Source: Paraoerskovia sediminicola
Lineage (GTDB): Bacteria > Actinomycetota > Actinomycetes > Actinomycetales > Cellulomonadaceae
Assembly: GCF_030296575.1 (NCBI RefSeq)
Contig: NZ_AP027730.1
Coordinates: 1-64,000 of the forward strand
Reading direction: 5' to 3'
DNA length: 64,000 bases
This document shows positions 1-9,614 of the stretch, piece by piece. Under the pieces are notes generated by a model that saw only the letters and a list, made by a program, of their open reading frames with translations, was not told the origin of the DNA and did not search any database. Made by a program: the position numbers and the translations under genes. Every line of letters starts with the position of its first letter. Within the stretch, counting starts at the first letter, position 1.

Positions 1-472
1 TGCCCGCGCCTGATCGCGTCGACCAACTCCCGATCCGTTCGCAGCCTTCAACTGCGGCCCTCTGGTGCCTCGGAGCACACGGAGGCGCGGGGGAGTCGAG
101 CCTGGCAGAGCTGGACCCGGAGTGGTCCGCCGCCGGCCATGCATGGCCTGTCTGCAACTCCGCGTCCCCGTCGAAGGTCATCCTCGTCGCACGTTCGAAC
201 GCCGGGGTCTTCGCGCGGCTCAAGCAGCGGCGACGCAGTGGGCAGCGGGGCTCGTGAGCAACGTGGAGCTGCTCGGGCTCGCGATCGTCGCCGATGCGCC
301 GGGTCGTCTGCCGCGCGCGCTGCGACACCAGGCACAGGTGATCGCTGGGGGAGTCCCGCGTACCTGGAACGTTCCCTGGATGGAGTCGTGGCGCATGGGC
401 GCCCCATCCCTGCTCGAAGACTCTCCGCGTGAGATTCGCCGCCTCGTCGATGACCTGAACGGCATCCTCTAA
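1..472 (+). CDS. DUF6668-type protein, first gene of the transfer operon (5' cut by window start, one frameshift)
   Basis: The N-terminus lies before the window start; the complete 5' end is seen in the second copy at 36730. The reading frame gives ALWCLGAHGGAGES, then LRAAQAAATQWAAGLV, VADAPGRLPRALR and VPRTWNVPWMESWR, ending DDLNGIL at 470-472. This pattern matches the actinobacterial family that I recognise as DUF6668, usually the first gene ahead of plasmid T4SS genes; its function is unknown. The GAHGGAGES segment looks like a loose P-loop, but no full Walker motif is visible. Here the C run near 204 is one base short compared with the second copy, which breaks the frame; downstream of it the frame to the stop is correct. 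Confidence 0.75.
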
Positions 473-510
473 CCCGGTGCCGCCGGCACCACTCACTGAA
501 AGGCACTCCA

Positions 511-801
511 ATGGCGCTCTACGAATCCCTAGCGGCTGCGGCCGACGTCATCGCGCTCGTCCCCGACCCGGGCCCGGCCCAGCCCCCGGGCACCGAGGGC
601 GTGACGACCATCGTCAGCTGGCTCAAGTGGATCGGCTACGTCGTCGTCGCCGGCGCGATCATCGTCGGCGGTATCGCCATCGCCGTCAGCTTCCGCCGCG
701 GCGAGGGGCATGACGCACTGCCGAAGGTTCTGTGGCCGATGGCCGGCGCGATCGTCATCGGAGCAGGGGCCGCCTGGATCGGCGTCGTCGCCGGAAGCTG
801 A
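511..801 (+). CDS. Small two-helix membrane protein, VirB2/TrbC pilin-like
   Basis: A 96-residue protein starting at ATG 511 behind GAAAGG. After a Pro-rich stretch it has two hydrophobic segments, about residues 39-59 and 74-94, separated by a short polar loop (FRRGEGHDALPK). Size, topology and position as second gene of a T4SS operon match VirB2/TrbC-type pilins or pilin-like subunits of actinobacterial conjugation systems. The downstream channel protein at 1556 carries a similar helix-SLRRGEG-helix segment, suggesting related pieces. Intact in both copies. The pilin role is inferred from topology and context, not from a diagnostic motif. Confidence 0.6.
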   Translation: MALYESLAAAADVIALVPDPGPAQPPGTEGVTTIVSWLKWIGYVVVAGAIIVGGIAIAVSFRRGEGHDALPKVLWPMAGAIVIGAGAAWIGVVAGS

Positions 802-815
802 GAGGGATAACCACA

Positions 816-1667
816 ATGTCCGAAGACGAAGACGAGCGAAGCATGTGGACCCGGCCCGGCTTCGTCGTGGCCGGCGGCACTGTGGTCGCAATAGTGATCC
901 TCGGCGCGGTGCTGGCCGTCACGGCCGGCGACGATGACGAGCCGTCGACCGCAGAGCCGAGCCAGACCCCCAGCGCGAACCCGTTCGAACCAGCACCCGA
1001 CACCAATAGTGAAAGCGTCTGTGGCCTCGAGGGGGACGTCATGGAAGGGACCGTCTCTGCCGGCCCCGAAGCCGACTGGTCCTACCAGGGAACGACCGCA
1101 TACCCGACGTCTCCGATCTACGGTCCCGCTGACACTTTCACGGCCAACGACGTGCGGTTCTGCTTTCAACGCTCCCCAGAGGGCGCCCTGTTCGCTGCCG
1201 CGAATGCACTGGCTCAGTCGGCGGACCCAGACAGCGTTGAAGCATGGGGGACGTATTTCCTAGCAAGAGGCTCGGCCAAGGATGAGCTCCTTGCTGAGAA
1301 CAGCGGAGAGACCTCAACTTCCGGCTCGCGGGTCAATCTCGTTGGGTTCCGCGTCCTGTCCTACGACGGGGACACCGCTCTGGTGGACCTCGCCACGCAA
1401 GGGGCGGTCGAGGGCCAGAGCTTCACGATGTCGATCGTCTACGACCTGGTCTGGGAGAGCGGCGACTGGAAGTTGGTTGTTGACGACCCGGACGCCCCAC
1501 TCGACGCCGCGATGATCCCGGACCTTGCGGGATACGTCAGCTGGGGGCATGAGCGATGGCGGCGTGTGAAGGGTTTGATCGGTTCCTACCGGTCTGCGGC
1601 GTGGCGAACGTTGCAGGTGCGATCAACACCGTCTCGAACCCGTTCGACAACCTCGCCAACTCGGTGA
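816..1667 (+). CDS. Single-pass membrane protein with VirB8/TcpC-like extracytoplasmic domain
   Basis: ATG 816 (MSEDEDERSMW) follows the pilin-like gene by 14 bp. One membrane segment at about residues 17-38 is followed by an acidic Thr/Pro linker and a domain ending in alternating strands (VLSYDGDTALVDLA, then SIVYDLVWESGDWKLVV). That arrangement resembles NTF2-like periplasmic domains of VirB8/TcpC proteins in Gram-positive T4SS; this is an inference. As read, the frame runs to 1667 through Arg/Ser-rich residues wholly overlapping the next gene. With one more G in the run at 1543-1547 it would end SWGA-stop at 1552, just before the next start. The same run length occurs in both copies. Confidence 0.6.
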   Translation: MSEDEDERSMWTRPGFVVAGGTVVAIVILGAVLAVTAGDDDEPSTAEPSQTPSANPFEPAPDTNSESVCGLEGDVMEGTVSAGPEADWSYQGTTAYPTSPIYGPADTFTANDVRFCFQRSPEGALFAAANALAQSADPDSVEAWGTYFLARGSAKDELLAENSGETSTSGSRVNLVGFRVLSYDGDTALVDLATQGAVEGQSFTMSIVYDLVWESGDWKLVVDDPDAPLDAAMIPDLAGYVSWGHERWRRVKGLIGSYRSAAWRTLQVRSTPSRTRSTTSPTR

Positions 1668-3265
1668 TCGAGGCGTTCGGAAAGACGGTGACCGCTCTCG
1701 GAACCGTCTGGGTGAAGATCGGCACCCCCAACCTCACAGGCTCGGGCGGGGAATCGACCGTCGCCCCGGGGAGTCGCGCGCCTGACTCTGGCAACATCAC
1801 GACGATCTTGGGATACGTGTCGTGGATCGGCTTCTCAATGGCGGCGATCGCGCTCGTCATCCTCGGCGCTTTGATCGCGGTCAGCCTTCGCCGTGGTGAA
1901 GGAGTTAGTGCCGTGGGTCGTATCGGCTTCGTGCTCGGTGGAGCGATCCTCATCGGAGGTTCTGCGGGGATTGTCTCGGTCCTGCTCCCGGCGAGCCCCG
2001 GGGCGCGGCCGGCACGGTCGGCTTCCTTCAATCCTCCCTGTGGTGGTACATGGCCGCCGGCGCTGTGGTTTCGATCATCATCGGTGGCATCCGCATGGCG
2101 TGGGAGCAGCGCGCGGACCCAGGCAGGGACACGGTCAAGAGCCTGCTGACCCTGATCGTTGTCGCCGGCGCCGGCGTGACCGTCGTCGGCCTCCTGGTCA
2201 CCGCGGCCGACTCGTTCTCCGTGTGGATTCTCAACGCCTCGCTGGATTGCAGCATCGGCACCGCCGCCTGCTTCTCGGAGAACGTGCTGGGGCTGCTGGC
2301 CCTGACTACCAACCCGATCACCGCAGGTCTCGGCCCGCTACTCATCATCATTCTCGGGATCGTCGCGATCTTCGCGACGGTGTTGCAGATCGTGCTGATG
2401 GTCGCCCGTGGCGGGATGCTCGTGATCCTGGTCGGGATCCTCCCGCTTACAGCCTCAGCTACCAACACTGAGGCCGGGAAGATGTGGTTCAAGAAGAGCA
2501 TCGGATGGCTAGTCGCCTTCATTCTCTACAAGCCGGCCGCTGCGATTGTCTACGCGACCGCGTTCAAGTTGTCGAGCACGTCGGTGTTCACTGACGACGG
2601 CTCGGGACTGCTGTCCGTCCTCACCGGCCTGACGCTCATGATCCTCGCCCTGTTCGCGCTCCCGGCCCTGATGCGTTTCGTCACGCCCGCCGTTAGTTCA
2701 ATGGCCTCTGGTGGCGCTGGTGGAGCTCTCGCCCTGGGAGCGGCTGCCGCTCTCCTCAGGCGCAGCGGCCATCGGGAAGGCCGCATCCGGGACGGGATCA
2801 AGTGCTGCCTCTGCCAGCCCTGGCGGCGGATCCGCACAGCCGACTGCCGGAGGCTCGTCCGGCGGTGGAGCTGCTCGCGGTAGCGCGCCGTCCAGCGGAG
2901 GCCCGTCCGGCGGAGCCGCGGGCGGTGGCGCGGGCGGTGGCGCGGGCGGTGGCGCGCCGTCCAGCGGAGGCCCGTCCGGCGGAGCCGCGGGCGGTAGAGC
3001 GCCAGCAGGTGTCGCGCCCGCCGGAGACGCAGCAGCAGGCGGAGGCGCAGCGGCCGGAGGCGCAGCAGCAGGCGGAGGCGCAGCAGCAGGCGGAGGCGCA
3101 GCAGCAGGAGGCGCAGCAGCCGGGGCCGCTGGCGGTCCGGTCGGTGCAGCCGCCGGAGCGGCGATCGGAGTTGCGAAGGGCGCAGGGCAGGCCGTGAGCG
3201 GTACAGCCAAGAAGATCGCTGAGGAATCGACAGGGGAGGGTGGTGGTCCCGATGGCAGTCGATAG
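1556..3265 (+). CDS. VirB6/TrbL-like polytopic channel protein with Gly/Ala-rich tail (frameshifted in the read)
   Basis: One long multi-helix protein read in three frames. The first part starts at ATG 1556 (MAACEGFDRF) and runs to about 2005. The second gives GFLQSSLWWYMAAGAV and about six membrane helices to about 2750. The third is a Gly/Ala/Ser/Pro-rich tail ending GEGGGPDGSR at 3265. Overall about 570 residues, fitting the VirB6/TrbL inner-membrane channel component. The break near 2000 (CGCGG) is identical in both copies. The break near 2752 (CTCTCC run) differs between copies, and neither version restores the frame. Uncorrected base-calling is the likeliest cause, although gene decay cannot be excluded from sequence alone. 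Confidence 0.65.
2870..3135 (+). repeat. Internal GC-rich repeats encoding the Gly/Ala-rich tail
   Basis: A roughly 40-bp block is repeated at about 2884-2925 and 2957-2997. It is followed by short GCAGCAGGCGGAGGC-type repeats to about 3120. They encode GGPSGGAAGG and AAAGGG motifs at the end of the channel protein. Such low-complexity tails expand and contract by slippage. Second copy at about 39717-39982. Confidence 0.8.
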
Positions 3266-4763
3266 CCGAATGTCCGAGGCACCGCGAACATATGGAAACT
3301 GGCGGCGCCCGACGTCGCCAGGGCTGCTCGGCCTGGGCACCGCCGGCACGGGGCTGATGTTCATCGGGCTCTTCGTTGTCCTGGTCGTGCTCATGGCGTC
3401 GACCCTGCTTGCTGCGCTCGCCACGGCCGCGGGCTTCGGGGCTTTGCTGTTGCTGCTCGTGACAAAGGACTCGCACGGTCGCAACGTCCTCACGCGGGCC
3501 TCGTCTCGTCTGGCGTGGCTCTCGGCCCGCTCTCGCGGAACCCACCTGTACCGATCGGGGCCGATCGGCCGCACGGAATGGGGAACCTACCAACTCCCGG
3601 GCATCGCGGCTGGGACTCGTCTCAGCGAACACCGAGACTCCTACGGCCGACCGTTCGCGCTTCTCTACACCCCTGCGACGCGCAGCTACTCCGTGGTGAT
3701 CGGCACAGACCCGGACGGGGCAGCGCTCGTCGACCAGGAGCAGCTCGACGGCTGGGTCGCCGAATGGGGGCATTGGCTCGCGAATCTCTCCGACGAGCCC
3801 GGGATCGAGGCTGCGGCGGTCACCATCGAGACCGCTCCGGACTCGGGCTCCCGACTGCGTCGCGAGGTGTCGTTGAACACCGATGAGGGGGCGCCTGAGT
3901 TCTCCCGAGCCGTGCTCGATGAGGTTGTCGCCCGCTACCCGGCAGGGTCCTCGACGGTGAAGGCGTTCGTCTCGCTGACGTTCGCCGCCGCCGCCCGTGC
4001 AGGTGCGAAGCCGCGCAAGCCCGAAGATATGGCCCGCGAGCTCGCTTCACGGATCCCCGGGCTGACCGGAAGCCTTCAAGCGACCGGCGCAGGGGCCGCA
4101 CACCCGATGAGCGCACAGGAACTGTGTGAAACCGTTCGCATCGCGTACGACCCTGCCGCTGCGGCCCTCATCGACGAAGCCCACGCCCAAGGTGAGCTGC
4201 CGGAGATGCTCTGGCCGGACGTCGGACCGTCCGCTGCCGAGGCGACCTGGGAGTCCTACCGCCATGACTCGGCGCGCTCGGTCACCTGGTCCATGACCGG
4301 TGCGCCGCGTGGCAACGTCCAGTCGGGAGTCCTTGCCCGTCTTCTCGCGCCGCATCGAGAAATCGCACGGAAGCGGGTCACTCTGCTCTATAGGCCGATC
4401 GACTCGGCGCGCGCAGCAGCGCTGGTCGAGGCGGACCTTCGCTCGGCGGAGTTCCGGGCCTCCGCGTCGCGTAAGCCGGCAGCGCGTGACTCTCTAGGAG
4501 TGCGGGCGGCCGCCGCGACGGCAAGCGAGGAAGCCTCTGGCGCGGGGCTCGTGAACTTCGGTCTCCTGGTGACCGCAACCGTCACGGATCCGAGCAAGGA
4601 GGCGGACGCGAGGGCTGCGGTCGACAACCTGTCCGCTACCGCCCGGTTGAAGCTGCGGCCGGTTTACGGGTCGCAGGACTCGGCGTTCGCTGCGGCGCTC
4701 CCGCTGGGTCTGATCCTGTCCAAGCACGTGTCGGTGCCTGCCGAACTGCGGGACAAGCTGTGA
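3252..4763 (+). CDS. SCO6880 family T4SS protein (VirB3/PrgI-like N-terminus)
   Basis: 503 residues from ATG 3252 (MAVDSRMSEAPRTYG), which overlaps the end of the channel gene; GGGAGGG lies 11 bp upstream. A closely spaced hydrophobic pair at about residues 31-73 is followed by a large soluble region with ARSRGTHLYRSGPIG, WGTYQLPGIAAGTRL and YSVVIGTDPDGAALVD. These are hallmarks of the protein called SCO6880 family in actinobacterial conjugative elements, always placed just before the VirB4-like ATPase, as here. It probably couples the ATPase to the membrane channel. Intact in both copies, with a GTGA overlap into the next gene. Confidence 0.8.
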   Translation: MAVDSRMSEAPRTYGNWRRPTSPGLLGLGTAGTGLMFIGLFVVLVVLMASTLLAALATAAGFGALLLLLVTKDSHGRNVLTRASSRLAWLSARSRGTHLYRSGPIGRTEWGTYQLPGIAAGTRLSEHRDSYGRPFALLYTPATRSYSVVIGTDPDGAALVDQEQLDGWVAEWGHWLANLSDEPGIEAAAVTIETAPDSGSRLRREVSLNTDEGAPEFSRAVLDEVVARYPAGSSTVKAFVSLTFAAAARAGAKPRKPEDMARELASRIPGLTGSLQATGAGAAHPMSAQELCETVRIAYDPAAAALIDEAHAQGELPEMLWPDVGPSAAEATWESYRHDSARSVTWSMTGAPRGNVQSGVLARLLAPHREIARKRVTLLYRPIDSARAAALVEADLRSAEFRASASRKPAARDSLGVRAAAATASEEASGAGLVNFGLLVTATVTDPSKEADARAAVDNLSATARLKLRPVYGSQDSAFAAALPLGLILSKHVSVPAELRDKL

Positions 4764-6304
4764 GCCGGGAGACCAAGATGAAGCGGACCTCGAAGAAGGC
4801 TGCTGCACCAACCGAGAAGCGGCCGCCGCGCCCGACCGGGCGAGGGTGGCTCGGCCGTGGCCGCGGGTCGTCGGCCTATGTGCAGGCCCCCGACGAGTGG
4901 CGAGGTACGACGGTCCAGACGTGCGGGCTGTGGCCCTTCTCGATCGGGTCTGGGACCCCGATGGTGGGCGTGCCGCTGGGTCGGCACATCACGTCGGGCG
5001 CGACCCTGTGCTGCGACCCGATCAGTTGGTTCCAGCGCGCGAAGCTCATCAACAACCCGTCGCTCTTCTGGCTGGGCAAGCCTGGGCTGGGGAAGTCGAC
5101 CGGGGTGATCCGCATGGCCACAGGCCTCGCCGGGTATGGCGTGATGCCTCTGGTCCTCGGGGACTTGAAACCTGACTACGTCCCGATGGTCGAGGCGATG
5201 GGCGGCCAGGTCATCACGCTCGGCAACGGACGAGGGTTCTTGAACGTTCTCGACCCGGGAGAAGCGACGGCTGCCGCGGACCGGCTTCGGTCCGCCGGCT
5301 TCGAGAAGGAAGCCGACCAGGTCGTGGCCGACGCGCACGGGCGACGACACGCGATGGTCTCGGCGCTGCTGACGATCCTGAGGGCAGCGCCACCCACCGA
5401 CCGGGAGGAAACGATCCTCGACCGGGCACTCAAGGTGCTCGACGAGCGCCACGAGGGGATCCCCGTGCTCGGGGACCTGCTGCGCGTCGTCCAGGAAGGC
5501 CCCGCCGAGCTGCGTGCAGTCGCGCTCGATCGCGGAGACGATCGGAGGTACCAGGACATAACTGAAAATCTGGAAGCCTCGTTGATCGGCCTCACGAGCG
5601 GAGGCCGGCTCGGTGAGACCTTCGCGCGGCAGACGACGAATCCGATGCGCCGCGACGCCCCCGTGGTCTATGACGTCTCGGCGATCCAGGACTCCCAGAT
5701 GGACCTCCAAGCCGCTGCTTTGCTGGCGTGCTGGTCGGCAGGCTTCGGAACGGTGAACGTCGCGAACGCCCTTGCGGACGCTGGGCTCGAGCCGCGACGC
5801 CACTACTTCGTGATCCTCGACGAGCTCTGGCGAGCCCTGCGCGCCGGGCGCGGGATGGTCGATCGCGTCGACGCGCTGACGCGCCTCAATCGTCAGCGCG
5901 GCGTCGGCACCGCGATGGTCTCTCACACGATGAGCGACCTCCTGGCCCTACCGACCGAGGAAGACCGGATGAAGGCCAAGGGCTTCGTCGAGCGCTCCGG
6001 CATGGTGATCTGCGGAGGGCTCCCCTCAGCGGAGATGCCTCAACTGACGTCCGCGGTGCCGTTCTCCCGCGCCGAGCAAGACCTTCTGATCGGCTGGCAG
6101 GACCCGCCGGCCTGGGACCCCGCCGTGGGTCAGGAGGCTGAGCCTCCCGGGCGCGGCAAGTTTCTCGTGAAGGTCGGTGGACGCCCGGGCATCCCGATCG
6201 CTATCCAGTTGACCGAAGCTGAGCGCGCCATCACGGACACCAACCGCCTCTGGAACGAACGCAGCCGCGTCGGCCGCGTTGATCGTCACGAGGTGGCGTC
6301 GTGA
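4760..6304 (+). CDS. VirB4/TraC-like conjugation ATPase
   Basis: 514 residues if it starts at GTG 4760, which overlaps the preceding stop (GTGA). ATG 4778 with GGGAGA five bases upstream is an alternative start six codons in. Walker A GKPGLGKST is at residues 106-114 and Walker B FVILDE at about 350-355, followed by QRGVGTAMVSHTMSDL, typical of HerA/VirB4-type hexameric ATPases. It should energise assembly of the channel at the inner face of the membrane. Tight spacing and overlaps on both sides indicate translational coupling in the transfer operon. Intact in both copies. Confidence 0.88.
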   Translation: MSRETKMKRTSKKAAAPTEKRPPRPTGRGWLGRGRGSSAYVQAPDEWRGTTVQTCGLWPFSIGSGTPMVGVPLGRHITSGATLCCDPISWFQRAKLINNPSLFWLGKPGLGKSTGVIRMATGLAGYGVMPLVLGDLKPDYVPMVEAMGGQVITLGNGRGFLNVLDPGEATAAADRLRSAGFEKEADQVVADAHGRRHAMVSALLTILRAAPPTDREETILDRALKVLDERHEGIPVLGDLLRVVQEGPAELRAVALDRGDDRRYQDITENLEASLIGLTSGGRLGETFARQTTNPMRRDAPVVYDVSAIQDSQMDLQAAALLACWSAGFGTVNVANALADAGLEPRRHYFVILDELWRALRAGRGMVDRVDALTRLNRQRGVGTAMVSHTMSDLLALPTEEDRMKAKGFVERSGMVICGGLPSAEMPQLTSAVPFSRAEQDLLIGWQDPPAWDPAVGQEAEPPGRGKFLVKVGGRPGIPIAIQLTEAERAITDTNRLWNERSRVGRVDRHEVAS

Positions 6305-8121
6305 CCCGCCCGAACAACCGACGTCGGGACCCAGGTGGGCTGTCCGGGGAGACCGTGCTGCTCTTCTCCCTGATCGCTCTGGCGATGCTCGCCCTCGTGG
6401 CGGTGAACGTGGCGGTTCACTTGGGCAACCGGCTCGACGGGGTCGAGCCAGAGTTGCCGGCGGATCCGTTCGCGGTCGCCTTCGGCCTCGTCACCGGCGA
6501 CGTCGTCTGGCCCGATTCGGCGACGGTCGTAGTCTCCGTGTTCGCCGCCGCGGTGCTGGTCGCAGCCCTGCTCGTGGGTGTTGCGATCGGCCGGTACCGC
6601 CGCAACAGGACGCGGGTAGACGACTCGGCGTCGTACATGGGCCGGGGCAAGGACGTCGAAGGGCTCGGCCGGCGCAGCGCCGTTGCTACCGCGCAACGGC
6701 TCGGCGTCGAGGGGACACCAGGGGTACCGATCGGCAAGACGATCGGCGGGCAAGCTCTGCTCGGCTCGTGGGAAGACATGCATATCGACGTCTGGGGTCC
6801 GCGAACCGGAAAGACGACCTCGCGGGCCGTCCCCGCGATCCTCGACGCGCCCGGCGCCGTCCTGGTCACCTCGAACAAGCGCGACGTCGTCGACGCCACC
6901 CGCGATGTGCGCGCGACGACGGGCCCGGTGTGGGTGTTCGATCCGCAGTCCATCGCACTCGAGGAACCGACCTGGTGGTGGAACCCGCTGTCCTACGTCA
7001 CCGATGAGGTCAGGGCCGCGAAGCTGGCAGAGCACTTCGCCTCAGGCGCCCGCGATCCCGGGGCACGCACCGACGCATACTTCGACCCCGCCGGCCAGGA
7101 TCTCCTTGCCGGACTCCTGCTCGCTGCGGCCCTGGACGGGCGTCCGATCACGGCGGTCTACACCTGGCTGACTCGCCCCTCGGACGAGACAGCCGTCGAC
7201 ATTCTCCGCGAGCACGGATTCGCCCTCACAGCGGACCAGGTTGCCGGGGTGGTCGCAGCCCCCGAGAAGCAGCGCGGCGGCGTATTCGGCACGGCTCAGC
7301 AGATGGCGTCGTGCCTAACCAATCGTCAGGTCGCCTCTTGGGTGACCCCTCAGGGTCTCGGCGATCAGTACGACAGCCGCCCGCATTTCGATGCGGCGAC
7401 GTTCGTACGGGACGGCGGAACCCTGTACTCACTGTCCAAGGAAGGCAAGGGCACTGCCGGCCCTCTGGTGACGGCCCTGACGGTCGCCGTCATCGAGGCC
7501 GCGGAAGACCTCGCCACCCGCTCAGCCGGAGGTCGACTCTCGAAGCCTCTGCTCGGAGTACTCGACGAAGCAGCGAATGTCTGCCGCTGGCGCGAGCTGC
7601 CGAATCTCTACAGCCACTTCGGCTCGCGGGGAATCGTCCTCATGACGATCTTGCAGTCCTGGTCCCAAGGTGTTGAGGTCTGGGGCGAGTCGGGGATGAA
7701 GAAGCTCTGGTCCGCCGCGAACGTGAAGGTCTACGGCGGCGGTGTGAGCGAAACCGCGTTCCTCGACGACCTGTCGCGCCTGATCGGTGACTACGACCGC
7801 CAGACCTCGACCCTCTCCACCGGCCGTGGAGGGCGTGGAGTCTCACACCAACTCACCCGCGAACGGATCCTCGACGTCGCCGCGCTGGCCGCGATGCCGA
7901 AGGGCAGAGCCGTGGTTCTCGCCTCCGGCGCACGACCTACTCTCATCCGAACCCAGCCCTGGATGACGGGTGAGCACGCCGACTCCGTGCGCGCCTCCAT
8001 CGCGGCCCACGACCCCCAGGCCGCCCGCACGATCCACGAAGCGCAGACGCAACTAGAAGCGGCTGCGGCCGAGCTGGCTGTCACGCCGCCGCCCGCAGCT
8101 CTCGAAGAGGAGCAGGCATGA
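6301..8121 (+). CDS. VirD4/TraG-family type IV coupling protein
   Basis: 606 residues from GTG 6301, overlapping the previous stop. Two N-terminal membrane helices (about 18-40 and 74-98) are followed by Walker A GPRTGKTTS at 166-174 and Walker B LLGVLDEA at 417-424. A TraM-recognition-like C-terminal half contains SRGIVLMTILQSWSQG. This is the DNA-pumping coupling protein that brings the relaxase-DNA complex to the T4SS. The N-terminal hairpin and the FDP(Q) and TWWWNPL motifs are as in actinobacterial coupling proteins. Intact in both copies; ATGA overlap with the next gene. Confidence 0.9.
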   Translation: MTRPNNRRRDPGGLSGETVLLFSLIALAMLALVAVNVAVHLGNRLDGVEPELPADPFAVAFGLVTGDVVWPDSATVVVSVFAAAVLVAALLVGVAIGRYRRNRTRVDDSASYMGRGKDVEGLGRRSAVATAQRLGVEGTPGVPIGKTIGGQALLGSWEDMHIDVWGPRTGKTTSRAVPAILDAPGAVLVTSNKRDVVDATRDVRATTGPVWVFDPQSIALEEPTWWWNPLSYVTDEVRAAKLAEHFASGARDPGARTDAYFDPAGQDLLAGLLLAAALDGRPITAVYTWLTRPSDETAVDILREHGFALTADQVAGVVAAPEKQRGGVFGTAQQMASCLTNRQVASWVTPQGLGDQYDSRPHFDAATFVRDGGTLYSLSKEGKGTAGPLVTALTVAVIEAAEDLATRSAGGRLSKPLLGVLDEAANVCRWRELPNLYSHFGSRGIVLMTILQSWSQGVEVWGESGMKKLWSAANVKVYGGGVSETAFLDDLSRLIGDYDRQTSTLSTGRGGRGVSHQLTRERILDVAALAAMPKGRAVVLASGARPTLIRTQPWMTGEHADSVRASIAAHDPQAARTIHEAQTQLEAAAAELAVTPPPAALEEEQA

Positions 8122-8720
8122 GCGAGTGGGGCGACGACTACGACGACCTAGAACCGACCGCGACCCACCTCGGCGCCCTGGGTATCGGAGTCGACCTCGC
8201 TGTCGAGAAGGCCGTCCAGCAGCACGTATCTCAGGCCGCCGCGGCAGCGGTCAAAGAAGCGCTCTCACCGGAAATGCTCGAGGCGCTACGCGAGCGAGCC
8301 GCGGACGCGGCCGCCGCGGCGTTAGGCGAGGACTCTCCCGCCGGCTCCGACGACGAAGCCGCACCGAGGCTTCACTTCGGGTCGGTAGACGAGTTCGTTC
8401 GAGAGCACCTGCGCCACGTCTACAAGCGCCGCATCGACGGCCGGCACCGATGCTGGGCTGGGCAGTGGTGGGCGTACGACGAAGCCGTGATCCGACTCGA
8501 GGCCCTATGGCGGGCGTGGGAACACCTGCGCCAGGACCCTGCGACCGGAATGAGTGTCTGGTGGCGCGATCACGCCGACCACCACATGGGCGTTCTCATG
8601 GACCCGGACGGCCCGTTCGCCGCAGCCACCGAGGGTGCAGAGAACACGAGCCGGAAGGGGGAACCGCTGCCCTACGTAGAACCGCCTGAGGGCATGTTCC
8701 CCGACGTCCGCGACGACTGA
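8118..8720 (+). CDS. DUF4913 domain protein
   Basis: 200 residues from ATG 8118, overlapping the coupling-protein stop by ATGA. The N-terminal half is an acidic Ala-rich helix. The C-terminal half has FVREHLRHVYKR, RWCxxW-like RHRCWAGQWWAYDEA, LEALWRAWEHLRQD and WWRDHADHHMGVLMDPDGPF, a pattern I recognise as DUF4913. This family is common at the end of actinobacterial transfer operons; function unknown. The Trp/His-rich motif suggests a compact fold but no known active site. Last gene of the operon, followed 10 bp later by an intrinsic terminator. Confidence 0.82.
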   Translation: MSEWGDDYDDLEPTATHLGALGIGVDLAVEKAVQQHVSQAAAAAVKEALSPEMLEALRERAADAAAAALGEDSPAGSDDEAAPRLHFGSVDEFVREHLRHVYKRRIDGRHRCWAGQWWAYDEAVIRLEALWRAWEHLRQDPATGMSVWWRDHADHHMGVLMDPDGPFAAATEGAENTSRKGEPLPYVEPPEGMFPDVRDD

Positions 8721-8730
8721 CCGGCCGCGC

Positions 8731-8766
8731 AAGGAGGCTCCACCCGAACCGGGTGGAGCCTCCTTT
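8731..8766 (+). terminator. Intrinsic terminator of the transfer operon
   Basis: A 15-bp stem (AAGGAGGCTCCACCC / GGGTGGAGCCTCCTT) with a 5-base loop, ending in a short T run, 10 bp after the DUF4913 stop. It also faces the convergent relaxase operon. Second copy at 45578-45613. Confidence 0.88.
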
Positions 8767-8789
8767 CGAAGGTGCGCGCCAGCGGAGCC

Positions 8790-9599
8790 CTACCGGCTCA
8801 CTCCCGTGCGCTGGATCTGGGCACCGGACCCCCGCCTGCTGCGGGCCTTCGGCGCCCTGCCGGTCGTGCTGCGGGTGGCCTCTGTGGCCGGCTTCGCTTG
8901 ATCGACGTCGGCCCGCATCCGGGTCGCGACGATCTCTGGCGCTACTCCGTGACTCTCGAGGGTGCTGGCGGTCTCTTCGCGACGCTCCGCTGAGTCGTAT
9001 GCCACGGCCGCCTCGTGGCGGGCGGCGGCTGCCTGCTCCCTGTGGGCGTCAACGTCCGCGCTCGCCGCATCGACCAGCGCGGGATCCGCAGAGCTCTCCG
9101 CTTTTGTCGCGGCCTGCTCAGCGCTGCGGTCTGCTGCGTTTGCGAAGGAAGCGAGCTGCAAAGCCTCGGCCCGGTCCTTGTCTCGCCGAGCCCGGTCGAC
9201 TGCCTCCTGGACTGCGGCCGGGTCGCCGCCGGCGTTGTTCGCGTCGATGCCGTGCCGCGCGCGAAGTTCCTCTCTCATCCGCTGTTCGGCCTTCGCGGCT
9301 TCTGGATCCTCGTTCGCCCATGCGCGGGCAAGACCGTAGGTCTCTCCGATCTGCTGCGCGCTGGCGTTGGCCCACCAGTCGGGCCGGTGCACGTCGCTGT
9401 ACTGAGCACGTGCCACGTGGCGCTCAGCGGCGATGCGTGATGAGAGCTCGCGCGCCTCCTGCTCGCTCGCCGCCTGAGAACGCCTGCGCATTTCCTCGCG
9501 GGCTCGTGCGACCTGCTCGCCGACGCGCCCGGCCACGGTGACCGCGACCCGAATCTGACCCTCGAAGGCTTCCTCGATCCCATCCGTTTCTTGCGCCAT
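8790..9599 (-). CDS. Helical accessory protein downstream of the relaxase
   Basis: 269 residues from ATG 9599 (MAQETDGIEEAFEGQ), with a GGAAGGGGG ribosome binding site right after the corrected relaxase stop. The protein is almost entirely charged alpha-helix. It contains VHRPDWWANASAQQIGETY and ARAWANEDPEAAKAEQRM, then long Ala/Glu/Arg coiled coil. Proteins of this type follow the relaxase in related actinobacterial plasmids; I know no assigned function. Position suggests a role in DNA processing or relaxosome assembly. Intact in both copies. Confidence 0.7.
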   Translation of the reverse strand: MAQETDGIEEAFEGQIRVAVTVAGRVGEQVARAREEMRRRSQAASEQEARELSSRIAAERHVARAQYSDVHRPDWWANASAQQIGETYGLARAWANEDPEAAKAEQRMREELRARHGIDANNAGGDPAAVQEAVDRARRDKDRAEALQLASFANAADRSAEQAATKAESSADPALVDAASADVDAHREQAAAARHEAAVAYDSAERREETASTLESHGVAPEIVATRMRADVDQAKPATEATRSTTGRAPKARSRRGSGAQIQRTGVSR

Positions 9600-9614
9600 C
9601 GTTTCGCCCCCTTC

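Noticed and set aside
2870..3135. Repeat array as a CRISPR or satellite
   Set aside because: Short, directly abutting repeats without spacers that encode a Gly/Ala-rich tail in frame.
8790..9614. Relaxase extending in frame through Arg/Ser-rich sequence to 46122 in the second copy
   Set aside because: The extension overlaps a well-formed gene in another frame. One added base near 9692 gives a natural stop followed by the ribosome site of that gene.
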